From Achromobacter xylosoxidans (GTDB taxonomy: Bacteria > Pseudomonadota > Gammaproteobacteria > Burkholderiales > Burkholderiaceae_B): a stretch of 64,000 nt of DNA. The translations under genes and the position numbers were made by a program. A model generated the notes under the pieces. That model searched no databases and had not been told where the DNA came from. It worked only from the letters and a program-made list of their open reading frames with translations. This document shows positions 1 through 8,499 of the stretch, piece after piece (the first letter of the stretch is position 1; each line of letters begins with the position of its first letter). The stretch spans positions 248,001-312,000 of the forward strand of contig NZ_MTLG01000052.1 of NCBI RefSeq assembly GCF_002192695.1. Reading direction: 5' to 3'.

Positions 1-943
1 GAAAATGAACGCGCTGTCGATGACCTGTCTGGCGATGCTGGCCAGCGGCGTCATGAACCTGACGCCCTGGGGCGGCCCGACGGCGCGCGCCGCCAGCGCC
101 TTGCACGTGGACGCGGGCGATATCTTCGTGCCGCTGGTGCCGGTGATGGGCGTGGCCATTGTCGCCATCCTGGTCCTGGCGTTCTGCCTGGGCCTGCGCG
201 AACGCCGTCGCCTGGGCGTGCTGTCGCTGCCGGACGGCGCCTCGCTGCACGCGGGCTACGACGAGGACGGCCCCACGAACCTGCCCGATGTCGAAGTCGA
301 CCAGGACCTGCGCCGCCCCAAGCTGCTGTGGGTGAACGCCGGGCTGACGCTGGCGCTGATGGTGAGCCTGGTGATGGGCGTGTTGCCGTTGCCGGTGCTG
401 TTCATGATCGCCTTCGCGATTGCCTTGGTCATCAACTATCCGGACCTGGCCGAGCAGCGCCGCCGCGTCGCGCAGCACGCGGGCAATGTGCTGTCGGTGG
501 TGTCGCTGATTTTCGCGGCCGGGATCTTCACCGGCATCCTGTCGGGCACCGGCATGGTCGAGGCCATGTCGCGCAGCCTGCTGGCGGTGATTCCCGACGC
601 CATGGGCCCGTACCTGGCCGGCATTACCGCGCTGGTGAGCCTGCCCTTCACCTTCTTCATGTCCAACGACGCCTTCTACTTCGGCGTGCTGCCCATCCTG
701 AGCGAAGCGGCCCAGGGCTACGGCATTTCGCCGGTCGAGATGGCGCGCGCGTCCCTGATCGGCCAGCCCGTGCATCTGCTGAGCCCGCTGGTGCCGTCGA
801 CCTACCTGCTGGTCGGCCTGGCTGGCGTGGACTTCGGCGACCACCAGCGCTATTCGCTGAAGTGGGCCACCATGGTCTGCCTGGTGATGCTGGGCGCGGC
901 GTTGGCGTTCGGCCTGTTCCCGCTGGTCGGCCAGATGGGCTGA
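1..943 (+). CDS. CitMHS-family citrate/divalent-metal transporter, 5' truncated by the window
   Basis: The reading frame is open through base 1, so the gene starts before the window; the Met at base 5 is internal. About 313 residues are visible, with several strongly hydrophobic segments and the C-terminal signature of CitM-type transporters, including FTFFMSNDAFYFGVLPIL and LSPLVPSTYLLVGLAG. Members of this family import citrate complexed with a divalent cation by proton symport across the inner membrane. A PhaB-like reductase follows after 38 bases on the same strand and may be cotranscribed. Substrate and metal preference cannot be read from the sequence. Confidence 0.85.
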   Translation, partial: KMNALSMTCLAMLASGVMNLTPWGGPTARAASALHVDAGDIFVPLVPVMGVAIVAILVLAFCLGLRERRRLGVLSLPDGASLHAGYDEDGPTNLPDVEVDQDLRRPKLLWVNAGLTLALMVSLVMGVLPLPVLFMIAFAIALVINYPDLAEQRRRVAQHAGNVLSVVSLIFAAGIFTGILSGTGMVEAMSRSLLAVIPDAMGPYLAGITALVSLPFTFFMSNDAFYFGVLPILSEAAQGYGISPVEMARASLIGQPVHLLSPLVPSTYLLVGLAGVDFGDHQRYSLKWATMVCLVMLGAALAFGLFPLVGQMG

Positions 944-981
944 GCGGCGGCGCGATACCGTCTTTTCAAAAGGGGAAGTAC

Positions 982-1722
982 ATGGCTTTGCGCATTGCTT
1001 ACGTCACCAGCGGTATGGGCCACACGGGCACCGCGATCTGCCAGGCGCTGCACAACGCGGGACACCGCGTGGTGGCAGGCTGCGGGCCGCGTTCTTCCCG
1101 CAAGGACCACTGGTTGAAGGAACAGAAGTCCCTGGGCTACGACTTCATCGCTTCCGAGGGCGACGCCACGGATTGGGCCTCGACCGAGGCGGCCTTCGCC
1201 AAGGTGCGGCGCGAGGTCGGCGAGATCGATGTACTGGTGAACAATGCCGGCGCCATGCTGGACATGCGCTTTCGCCAGATGAGCCAGGCGGACTGGTCGG
1301 CGGTGCTGCGCAGCAATCTGGATACGCTGTTCAACACCACCAAGCAGGTCGTCGACAGCATGGCCGACCGCGGCTGGGGCCGCATCATCAACATCGGCTC
1401 GGTGGCCGCGGAAAAAGGCCAGATCGGCCAGATCAACTACGCAACCGCCAAGGGTGCCGTGATCGGCTTCACTCGTTCGCTGGCCCAGGAAGTGGCGGCG
1501 CGCGGCGTGACCGTCAACCTGGCGTCGCCGGGCTTCATCGCCGACGACACCGTGAAGGCGTTCCCGCCGGCGTTGCTGGACCGTATCGTCGAAAGCGTGC
1601 CGGTGGGCCGGCTGGGTACTGCCAAGGATCTGGCGGGGTTGTGCGCCTGGCTGGCGTCGGATGAGGCGGCTTTCGTGACGGGAGCCAACTACGCCATCAA
1701 TGGCGGCGTGTATATGAGTTGA
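982..1722 (+). CDS. SDR oxidoreductase, acetoacetyl-CoA reductase (PhaB)-like
   Basis: A 246-residue classical short-chain dehydrogenase. It has a modified N-terminal Rossmann turn (TSGMGHTGTAI), NNAG, the catalytic Ser, YATAK (Tyr/Lys) and the PGFI loop. The phrase WGRIINIGSVAAEKGQIGQ and the ending GANYAINGGVYMS resemble PhaB enzymes, which reduce acetoacetyl-CoA to (R)-3-hydroxybutyryl-CoA with NADPH. I chose the ATG at 982 because AGGGGAAG lies just upstream; the longer open frame before it overlaps the transporter gene. The cofactor turn departs from GxxxGxG (SGMGHTG), a pattern also typical of PhaB. Substrate could be another 3-oxoacyl-CoA. Confidence 0.8.
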   Translation: MALRIAYVTSGMGHTGTAICQALHNAGHRVVAGCGPRSSRKDHWLKEQKSLGYDFIASEGDATDWASTEAAFAKVRREVGEIDVLVNNAGAMLDMRFRQMSQADWSAVLRSNLDTLFNTTKQVVDSMADRGWGRIINIGSVAAEKGQIGQINYATAKGAVIGFTRSLAQEVAARGVTVNLASPGFIADDTVKAFPPALLDRIVESVPVGRLGTAKDLAGLCAWLASDEAAFVTGANYAINGGVYMS

Positions 1723-1732
1723 GGGAAGGTCC

Positions 1733-2698
1733 TCAATTCGCCAGCTTCACCGCCCCGCTATCGATCAGCTTCTGCCACTTGGCGCTGTCCGCCTGGATGA
1801 ATGACTGCAATTCATCCCGCGAGCCGCCGCCGGCGATCATGCCGGCGTTGTCCAGGGCGGCCTTGAATTCCGGCGTGGCGACGGCGGCGCGCAGCGCGGC
1901 GTTGACCTGGTCCAGCTGCGCGGCGGGGATGTCCTTGCTGGCCGCGACCGAGAACCACTGGGTGGCGGCGTAGCCCTTGAAACCGGACTCTTCCACCGTG
2001 GGCACGTCGGGCAGGCTGTCCAGGCGGTAGGGCGTGGTGACGGCGTAGGCTTTCAGCGTGCCGGCCTTGATCTGCGGCATGACCGGGGCCGAACCCAAGA
2101 TCGCCAGGGGGATCTGGCCGCCGGCCACGTCGGCCACCGCCTGGCCGCCGCCCTTGTAGGGCACGTGCACGATGCGGGTGCCGGCGTACTGGTTGAGCAG
2201 TTCGCCCGCCAGGTTTTGCGAGGTGCCGTTGCCCGAGCTGCCGTAGCTCCAGGCCTCGGGCCGCTGGCGGGCATCGGCCAGCACGTCCTGCAAGGATGCC
2301 TTGGCGTCCTTGGCCGGGCCGACGATGACCATGGGGCCCTGGGCCATCAGGATGACGGGCGCCAATTCGCGGCCGATCTCGGGCTGGGGCGTGGGGTAGA
2401 TCAGCGGGCCGGGCACGGTCAGCAGATAGCCGTCGCTGGCCTTGCTGCGCGCCACCAGCTGCAGGGCGATGGCGCCCGCCGCGCCGGGGCGGTTTTCCAC
2501 GATGACGTTCAGGCCGCTGCGCCGCGCCAGTTCCTGCGCGGCGATGCGGGTCAGCACGTCGGCGGTGCCGCCCGGCACGAAGCCGATCACCCAGGTGATC
2601 TGCTTGCCGGGCCATTCCAGCTTGGCGTCCGCCGCGCTGGCGGTGGCGGTCAGCGCGGCGCCGAGCAGCAGCGCGTAGCAACGGATAGCGAATTTCAT
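1733..2698 (-). CDS. Bug-family tripartite tricarboxylate transporter substrate-binding protein
   Basis: A 321-residue periplasmic binding protein of the TctC/Bug family. It has an N-terminal signal peptide (hydrophobic stretch ending near TASA), then the family features VIGFVPGGTADVLTR, VENRPGAAG, HVPYKGGGQAVADV and LPDVPTVEESG. Bug proteins bind small carboxylates or related anions and deliver them to a TctAB membrane pair, but no tctA or tctB is present here, which is usual for Bug genes in Alcaligenaceae. It is the second gene of an operon with the sulfatase 41 bases upstream, so the ligand may be related to the sulfatase substrate or product (inference). Confidence 0.92.
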   Translation of the reverse strand: MKFAIRCYALLLGAALTATASAADAKLEWPGKQITWVIGFVPGGTADVLTRIAAQELARRSGLNVIVENRPGAAGAIALQLVARSKASDGYLLTVPGPLIYPTPQPEIGRELAPVILMAQGPMVIVGPAKDAKASLQDVLADARQRPEAWSYGSSGNGTSQNLAGELLNQYAGTRIVHVPYKGGGQAVADVAGGQIPLAILGSAPVMPQIKAGTLKAYAVTTPYRLDSLPDVPTVEESGFKGYAATQWFSVAASKDIPAAQLDQVNAALRAAVATPEFKAALDNAGMIAGGGSRDELQSFIQADSAKWQKLIDSGAVKLAN

Positions 2699-2739
2699 GA
2701 TTTCCCCTTTGTGTTTTTTTGGTCAGGCCGCCGTGCGTC

Positions 2740-4071
2740 TCAGCTCGGGTCCGGTTTGCCGGGCGGCGTATTCGGATGCGCGGCGCAGGACTGGTTGAAG
2801 GACTGCACCATTTTCAGGATGGGCCCCAGCACCCAGGTGTTGAAGATGAGGATGTCGCTTTCTTCCTTGGGGTCCTGCTTCAGGTTGAACAGGTACGGCG
2901 ACTCCAGTTTGCCCTTGCCTTCGTTGACCTCGGGCTCCCAGTAGAAATGCAGCTTCCAGTCGCGCCATTTGACGGCGCGCAGGTCGTTCTTGATGTAGAA
3001 CAGGAAGCCCTCGCGCAGCGAGGCCGGGCTGGCGCCGGTGAAGAAATCGGTCTGGTCTATGCCGTCGATGGGCCGGTCCTGCGGAATGGACGCGCCGCCT
3101 ATGCGCGACAGCGTGGTGTACAGGTCGGTGACGTGCACGATCTCGTTGGAGACCTGGCCGGGCTGGACCTGGCCGGGCCAGCGGATCATGAAGGGCACGC
3201 GCAGGCTGCCTTCCATGGCGGTGTGGTACGTACCAGTCCATGGGCCGGCGGTGCCGCGGTAGGGCTTGCGGAATTCCGGGCCGTTGTCGCTGCAGAAGAT
3301 GAACACGGTGTCGTCGCGCAGATTCAGCTCGTCCACCGCCTGCGCGATCTGGCCGACGCGGTGGTCCATTTCCACCATGGAGTCGGCGAAGTCGCCGGCG
3401 CCGGTGCGCCCCGAGAAGTCCGGGTGCGGCAAGGTGGGAAAGTGCAGGTGCACCAGCGGCAGGTACAGGAAGAACGGACGGCTGGCCGCGGCGTGCTTGC
3501 GCATGAAGCCGATGGACCGGTCGACCAGTTCGGCGTCGATGCCGCGGCGGGTCTCCAGGTCGTAGACCTTGACGTTTTCCGAAGGCGAACCGGCCTGGCC
3601 CTGCATGATGTGCGGAATATCGGCGACCGAGGGGTCGAAGCCGATGGACGAGGTGAACTGGCTTTCGTCGGTGGTGCGGGGGATGCCGTACCACTCGTCG
3701 AAGCCTCGGTCGGACGGATAGCGGCCGGGGATGTCGCCCAGGTGCCATTTGCCGTAATGCGCCGTGGCGTAGCCCTGGCCGGACAATTGCTGGGCCAGCG
3801 TGATTTCGTCGCGCGCCAGCCCTTGCGGCAGGCCGGGAGGGACGGATTGCAGGCAGCCGGTGCGGATGGGATGGCGGCCGCTCATGAGCGCCGAGCGCGT
3901 GGGCACGCAGTCGCTTTCCACGTTGAAGTTCTGCAGCAGCAACCCTTCCGAGGCCAGCCTGTCGATGTTGGGGGTGGGCGCCCCGCGCAGGGCGCCGCCG
4001 CCGTAGCATCCCAGCTCGCCCCATCCCAGGTTGTCGGCCACGATCAATACGATATTGGGCTTCTTGTCCAC
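2740..4071 (-). CDS. Type I sulfatase (formylglycine-dependent arylsulfatase family)
   Basis: A 443-residue sulfatase. The N-terminal metal-site strand is NIVLIVADNLGWGELG (residues 6-21) and the modification motif is Cys55-Val-Pro-Thr-Arg59, followed by SALMSGRH. The Cys would be converted to formylglycine, which then cleaves a sulfate ester. A second metal-site motif is FCSDNGPE. I see no signal peptide, so the enzyme is predicted to be cytoplasmic and its sulfate ester must be imported. It is the first gene of a two-gene operon with a Bug binding protein and is divergent from a LysR gene 100 bases away, its likely regulator. No sulfatase-activating enzyme is encoded nearby. Confidence 0.88.
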   Translation of the reverse strand: MDKKPNIVLIVADNLGWGELGCYGGGALRGAPTPNIDRLASEGLLLQNFNVESDCVPTRSALMSGRHPIRTGCLQSVPPGLPQGLARDEITLAQQLSGQGYATAHYGKWHLGDIPGRYPSDRGFDEWYGIPRTTDESQFTSSIGFDPSVADIPHIMQGQAGSPSENVKVYDLETRRGIDAELVDRSIGFMRKHAAASRPFFLYLPLVHLHFPTLPHPDFSGRTGAGDFADSMVEMDHRVGQIAQAVDELNLRDDTVFIFCSDNGPEFRKPYRGTAGPWTGTYHTAMEGSLRVPFMIRWPGQVQPGQVSNEIVHVTDLYTTLSRIGGASIPQDRPIDGIDQTDFFTGASPASLREGFLFYIKNDLRAVKWRDWKLHFYWEPEVNEGKGKLESPYLFNLKQDPKEESDILIFNTWVLGPILKMVQSFNQSCAAHPNTPPGKPDPS

Positions 4072-4171
4072 GCGCTGCGTCTCCTGTCGATCCTCGGGTT
4101 TATCCAGGGATTCTAGGAGCGCGGGCTCGGCTTAATATTCCCGAAGCTGAGTCTATGCATAACCAACGATT

Positions 4172-5059
4172 ATGAATCTGTCGCTGCGTGACATCGAGTA
4201 TTTCCTGGCCGTGGTGGAGCACGGCAACCTGGACCGCGCGGCCGCCGCCTGCGGCGTCAGCCAGCCGGCGCTGTCGAAGTCATTGCAACGGCTGGAAGCC
4301 GACACCGGCCTGGCCTTGCTCGACCGTGGCGGGCGCGGGTTGCGCCTGACGTCGGCGGGCCTGGCGTTCCGCGAGCATGCGCAGCGGCTTTGGGCGGAAT
4401 ATCGCGACGCCGTGCGCAACGCGATGGAGCTGCGCCTGGGCGAGGCCGGGCTGTTGCGCATCGGCGCCACCGGCGCCACGGTCGACAGTGTGGTGATGCC
4501 GGCGCTGCGCCGCCTGCTGCCGCGGCGGCCCGCGCTGCGGGTGCAACTGACGCAAGGCCAGTCGGACGATCTCAACGAGCAGGTCGCGGGCGGCAAGCTG
4601 GACCTGGCGGTGACGCCCATCTATGCCGACGTGCCGGGTTCGCTGCACCAGGAATCGATCCGCGAGGACGGCCTGTGCGTGGCCGCCGGCCGCAAGCATC
4701 CGCTGGCCGCGCGGCGCAAGCTGGCGCTGCGCGACCTGGCCGGCCAGCGTTGGATCCTGCCCATGCAGGGGTCGGTGGCGCGCCAGGCGCTGGAGGCCCG
4801 CTATGCCGAGGCGGGCCTGGCGCCGCCGTCGGCGGCGCTGGAGGTGCAGCATTTCTCGGGGGGCGCACTGGCATTGCTGGCCGGTTCGGACCTGCTGGCG
4901 CTGATGCCGCAGAGCGCGCTGGACGGGAACATCGCGGAGCTGCCGGTGGCGCTGGGCCGGCCCCTGCGGCGCAGCATGGCGCTGGTCACGCGCCATGGCG
5001 CCACCTGGTCGCCGCTGATGCAGGAGTTCCGCGCGGCGGTGCTGGAGGCCGTGGGCTAG
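4172..5059 (+). CDS. LysR-family transcriptional regulator
   Basis: A 295-residue LysR regulator. Residues 1-60 form the winged helix-turn-helix (RDIEYFLAVVEHGNLDRAAAACGVSQPALSKSL, described in parts), followed by a type 2 periplasmic-binding-like effector domain. It is divergent from the sulfatase/Bug operon across about 100 bases, the usual arrangement for a LysR regulator and its target. Its stop codon overlaps the stop of the convergent SDR gene (shared CTAG, 5056-5059). The effector is unknown; a sulfate ester or its aglycone is a reasonable guess from context. Confidence 0.9.
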   Translation: MNLSLRDIEYFLAVVEHGNLDRAAAACGVSQPALSKSLQRLEADTGLALLDRGGRGLRLTSAGLAFREHAQRLWAEYRDAVRNAMELRLGEAGLLRIGATGATVDSVVMPALRRLLPRRPALRVQLTQGQSDDLNEQVAGGKLDLAVTPIYADVPGSLHQESIREDGLCVAAGRKHPLAARRKLALRDLAGQRWILPMQGSVARQALEARYAEAGLAPPSAALEVQHFSGGALALLAGSDLLALMPQSALDGNIAELPVALGRPLRRSMALVTRHGATWSPLMQEFRAAVLEAVG

Positions 5060-5766
5060 TACTCCGATTCCACCTGCCAGCTGATGGGAATCTCGGCCAC
5101 GCTGGCGCTGGGCGGCAATTCCAGCACCAGCCGGGCCATGCGCGCAATGTCCTCGGGCTGGGTCAGGCGCGTCTTGATTTCCGCCGGCACGCCGTCGGCC
5201 ATGTCGGTGGCCACGAAGCCCGGGCAGATGGCCGTGCAGCGTATCTGGTGGGCATCGCCGCAGTGGCGGATGCCGTGGGCCAGCGCCAGCACGGCGAACT
5301 TGCTCATGGCGTAAAGCGTGCCCTCCGGCGCCCGCACGCGCTTGCCGGCCAGCGAGGCCATGACCAGCACCTTGCCGGCGCCGGATGCGATCAGGTGCGG
5401 CCAGGCCTTGCGCGTCAGGCGCATGGGCGATTTGACGTTGACGGCGAACAGCCGGTCGAACTCGTCGTCCGTGGCCTCGACGACCGGGGTCTTGCTGAGG
5501 ATACCGGCGTTGTGGATCAGCGCGTCGATGCGGCCATAACGCGCCATGGTGGATTCGATCCAGGCGTCCTCGCTGGCGGGGTCCTCGGCATCGAAGCGGG
5601 CGCGGTGCACCTGCGCGGACGGAAAGCCGTCGAAGGCGTCGGTGGGGCTGCGCGTGCCGGCGCTGATGCTCCAGCCGTTGGCCAGCAGTTCGCGGGCGAT
5701 GGCCAGGCCTATGCCGCGGCTGGCGCCGCTGATCAGCGCGACGCGGGGAGTGGTAGACGGTTGCAT
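5056..5766 (-). CDS. SDR-family oxidoreductase
   Basis: A 236-residue classical SDR with the cofactor motif ISGASRGIGLAIA, NAG in LIHNAG, the active-site MASLAGK segment (Ser), and YAMSK (Tyr/Lys). It is the last gene of the minus-strand operon that runs from the kinase at 14399 through an ABC transporter and the HDAC-like deacetylase. It could oxidise or reduce a semialdehyde or alcohol arising in that pathway, but the substrate is not recognisable. The stop codon overlaps that of the convergent LysR gene. Confidence 0.85.
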   Translation of the reverse strand: MQPSTTPRVALISGASRGIGLAIARELLANGWSISAGTRSPTDAFDGFPSAQVHRARFDAEDPASEDAWIESTMARYGRIDALIHNAGILSKTPVVEATDDEFDRLFAVNVKSPMRLTRKAWPHLIASGAGKVLVMASLAGKRVRAPEGTLYAMSKFAVLALAHGIRHCGDAHQIRCTAICPGFVATDMADGVPAEIKTRLTQPEDIARMARLVLELPPSASVAEIPISWQVESEY

Positions 5767-5796
5767 CGCGTTCCTGGTCGGTGGGAATCGTTGGAC

Positions 5797-6837
5797 TTAG
5801 CGGCGGGCATGGCCGAGATAGCCTTCCAGCATCGAGCGGGTGTTGGCGCGCAGGGCGTCGATGGCGTAGCCGCCTTCCTGCACGAACAGCGTGGGCAGGC
5901 CCAACTGCGCGATGCGCCTGCCCAGTTGGGCATAGTCGGGCGTATCCAGGCTGAGATTGCCGAAGGCATCGCCGCGGAAGGTGTCGTAGCCGGTGGCGAC
6001 CACCAGCGCGCGGGGCTTGAATCGTTCGATGCGTTCCAGCGCCGGCTCGAAGGCCTTGAGGTAGCCGGAGATTTCGGTGCCCGCCGCCAGCGGCAGGTTC
6101 AGGTTGTAGCCTTCGCCCGCGCCCGTGCCGGTTTCCTCGCCATAGCCGCTGGAGAAGGGATAGATGCTGGCGGGGTCGCCGTGGATCGAGACGGTCAGCA
6201 CGTCGTCGCGGCCATAGAAGATCTGCTGCGTGCCGTTGCCGTGATGGACGTCGATGTCCAGGATCGCGACCCGGCCCCATTGCCCGGCCAGCCGCTGCGC
6301 GGCCAGCGCGGTGTTGGCCAGCAGGCAGCCGCCCATGCCCATGTCCGTCATGGCGTGGTGGCCGCTGGGCCGCACCAACGCGTACACGCTGGACGAGCCG
6401 TCCAGCACCGCCTGCGCCGCGGCGACCGCCGTTTCCGCGCTGGCGTAGACGTTGCGCCAGGTGTCCTCGACGATAGGGGTGGCGCCGTCGGCCAGGTAGC
6501 GGCCCGCCATGGCCACGGGGGTGGACGCGCGCATGTCGGGGTAGTGGCGGTTGGGCCAGATGTTGGGGCGCACCTCGAACGAGGCGTCGGGCGCCTTGCG
6601 CCATTCGGTCCAGGCGCTTTGCAGGTAGGCCAGGTAGCCAGGCGTATGGATCTGGGTCAGCTCGGGCACGCCTTGGGCCAGCGGCCCGACGGTCTGGCAG
6701 TCCAGTCCGACGTCGCGCAGCGCCGCCTCGATTTCGCGGCCGCGGCCGCGCGCGTCGTGGTGCGGCTTGAGAATGCCGCGGACCAGGGCGTTGCCGGTCC
6801 AGTCGGCGTCGTGCAGGGGGGAAAGCAGGGCCTTCAT
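5797..6837 (-). CDS. Histone deacetylase-family (acetylpolyamine amidohydrolase-like) deacetylase
   Basis: A 346-residue arginase-deacetylase fold protein. The zinc and catalytic features of HDAC/AcuC/APAH enzymes are visible: RPSGHHA (the His-His pair), the DIDVHHGNGTQ strand (Asp and His zinc ligands), SIHGDPASIYPFSSG, and a late VATGYDTFRGDAFG segment where the second zinc Asp lies. Bacterial members remove acetyl groups from acetylated polyamines or other N-acetyl amines. It lies 61 bases downstream of the dipeptide-type ABC ATPase and 30 bases upstream of an SDR gene on the same strand. This context argues that it deacetylates an imported small molecule rather than a protein (inference). 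Confidence 0.85.
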   Translation of the reverse strand: MKALLSPLHDADWTGNALVRGILKPHHDARGRGREIEAALRDVGLDCQTVGPLAQGVPELTQIHTPGYLAYLQSAWTEWRKAPDASFEVRPNIWPNRHYPDMRASTPVAMAGRYLADGATPIVEDTWRNVYASAETAVAAAQAVLDGSSSVYALVRPSGHHAMTDMGMGGCLLANTALAAQRLAGQWGRVAILDIDVHHGNGTQQIFYGRDDVLTVSIHGDPASIYPFSSGYGEETGTGAGEGYNLNLPLAAGTEISGYLKAFEPALERIERFKPRALVVATGYDTFRGDAFGNLSLDTPDYAQLGRRIAQLGLPTLFVQEGGYAIDALRANTRSMLEGYLGHARR

Positions 6838-6898
6838 GGTTGGGATTCCTGGATAGCTGAAAGCGCGAATGAGTAGAGAGCAGCCATGGGTATCGGGC

Positions 6899-8497
6899 CT
6901 ATTTCCATTGGCGGCCCGGCACCGCGTCGATGAGCTGCCGGGTGTAGGGGTGCGTCGGCGCCTGCAGCACCTGGGCGGCGGGGCCTTGCTCGACGATGGC
7001 GCCTTGCTGCAGCACGACGATGCGGTCGCACAGCTGGGCGGCCACGCGCAGGTCGTGGGTGATGAACAGCATCGACAGATGCAGCTTGTCCTTCAGCTCC
7101 TTCAGCAGCGTCAGCACCTGGTCCTGCACCGACACGTCCAGCGCCGATACGGGTTCGTCGGCGATGATGAGCTCGGGCTGCGCGGCGATGGCGCGGGCCA
7201 GGCCCAGGCGCTGGCGCTGTCCGCCCGAGAATTCATGCGGATAGCGCTCCAGCGCCGAGGCGTCCAGCCGCACCAGTTCCATCAGTTCGCGGGCGCGGCG
7301 CAAGGCCTGTTCCCGGGGCACGCCCTGCGCGACCAGTCCGCTGGTCAGGATGGTCGCTACGCGGTGCCGGGGGTTGAGCGAGCCGTAGGGATCCTGGAAC
7401 ACCATCTGCACCGAACGGCGCACCGCCGTGTCGCGGAAGGCGCCGCGCGCGCTCAGGTCGGCGTCTTTCAGGCGTACCGCGCCGCCATCGGCGGCGATGA
7501 GGCCGGCGATGATGCGGCCGATGGTCGACTTGCCCGAGCCCGATTCGCCGACCAGGCCCACGGTTTCGCCGCGCGCGATCTCGAAGCTGACGTCGCGCAC
7601 CGCCGGGAACTGGCGCGCCGGCTTGAACAGGCCGCTCTTGCGCACATACGTTTTGCGCAGCCCGCTCACCGACAGCAGTGCCTGGGCCGCGACCGGGGCC
7701 GCGGGCGGCGGCACGGAAGAAGGCACCGCGGCCAGCAGGCGGCGGGTGTAGTCGGCCTGGGGCTGGTTCAGCACCTGCGCGGCGGCGCCGGTCTCGACCA
7801 CGCGGCCGTCCTTCATGACGACGATGCGGTCGGCGATTTCCGAGACCACGCCGAAATCGTGGGTGATGAACAGCACGCCCAGGTTCTTGCGCTTCTGGAT
7901 ATCCAGCAGCACTTCCAGGATCTGCGCCTGGGTGGTCACGTCCAGCGCCGTGGTCGGCTCGTCGGCGATCAGGATTTCGGGCTCCAGCGCCAATGCCATC
8001 GCGATCATGACGCGCTGGCGCTGTCCGCCGGACAGCTGGAAGGGATAGGAATCCGCGATGCGGCGGTGGTCGGCCAGGCCCACCGACACCAGCAGCGCGG
8101 CCAGGCGTTCGGCGTTCTGCGCGGCGTCGGTTGCGCCGTGTTCGCGCAACATCTCGACGATCTGGTCGCCGCAGCGCATCAGCGGGTTGAGCGCGCTGAG
8201 CGGCTCCTGGAACACCATGGCGATGCGCTTGCCGCGGATCTTGCGCAGCGCGCTCAGGCTCAGGCCGGTCAGCGCCTGGCCGTCCAGCCGTATCGCGCCG
8301 CCGCTGACGTTCACGCCGCGCGGCAGCAGGCTCAGCACGGCATGGGCCAGCGTGGATTTGCCCGAGCCGGATTCGCCCACCACGCAGACGATTTCGCCCG
8401 GCGCGATATCCAGGCTGACGCCTTCGACCGCATAGGGCCGGTCGGCGCCTGCGGGCAGCTTGATGGACAGGTCTTCGATCTGGAGCAGGCCGTTCAC
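6899..8497 (-). CDS. Dipeptide/oligopeptide ABC transporter, fused two-domain ATPase (DppD-DppF type)
   Basis: A 532-residue protein with two complete ATPase domains. Each half has a Walker A (GESGSGKST), an ABC signature (LSGGQRQR / FSGGQRQR) and a Walker B (LIADEPTTALD / IIADEPVSALD); the fused arrangement is like YejF. I start it at a GTG at 8495-8497, two bases after the stop of the preceding permease, with AAGGGA inside that gene as ribosome site. The longer upstream frame is antisense-like sequence within the permease. The C-terminal oligopeptide-binding extensions of both halves (HPYTRQLIDAVPG, ADYTRRLLAAVP) are present. It energises the permeases encoded just upstream. Confidence 0.9.
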   Translation of the reverse strand: MNGLLQIEDLSIKLPAGADRPYAVEGVSLDIAPGEIVCVVGESGSGKSTLAHAVLSLLPRGVNVSGGAIRLDGQALTGLSLSALRKIRGKRIAMVFQEPLSALNPLMRCGDQIVEMLREHGATDAAQNAERLAALLVSVGLADHRRIADSYPFQLSGGQRQRVMIAMALALEPEILIADEPTTALDVTTQAQILEVLLDIQKRKNLGVLFITHDFGVVSEIADRIVVMKDGRVVETGAAAQVLNQPQADYTRRLLAAVPSSVPPPAAPVAAQALLSVSGLRKTYVRKSGLFKPARQFPAVRDVSFEIARGETVGLVGESGSGKSTIGRIIAGLIAADGGAVRLKDADLSARGAFRDTAVRRSVQMVFQDPYGSLNPRHRVATILTSGLVAQGVPREQALRRARELMELVRLDASALERYPHEFSGGQRQRLGLARAIAAQPELIIADEPVSALDVSVQDQVLTLLKELKDKLHLSMLFITHDLRVAAQLCDRIVVLQQGAIVEQGPAAQVLQAPTHPYTRQLIDAVPGRQWK

Positions 8498-8499
8498 GG

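Noticed and set aside
4280..6876. Very long open frames on both strands across the LysR, SDR and HDAC-like genes
   Set aside because: They are Arg/Gly/Ala-rich, have no domain similarity and run antisense or out of frame to genes with clear family motifs. This is a high-GC shadow effect seen also at 22230-24194, 26216-28489, 28601-30190 and 48405-50309.
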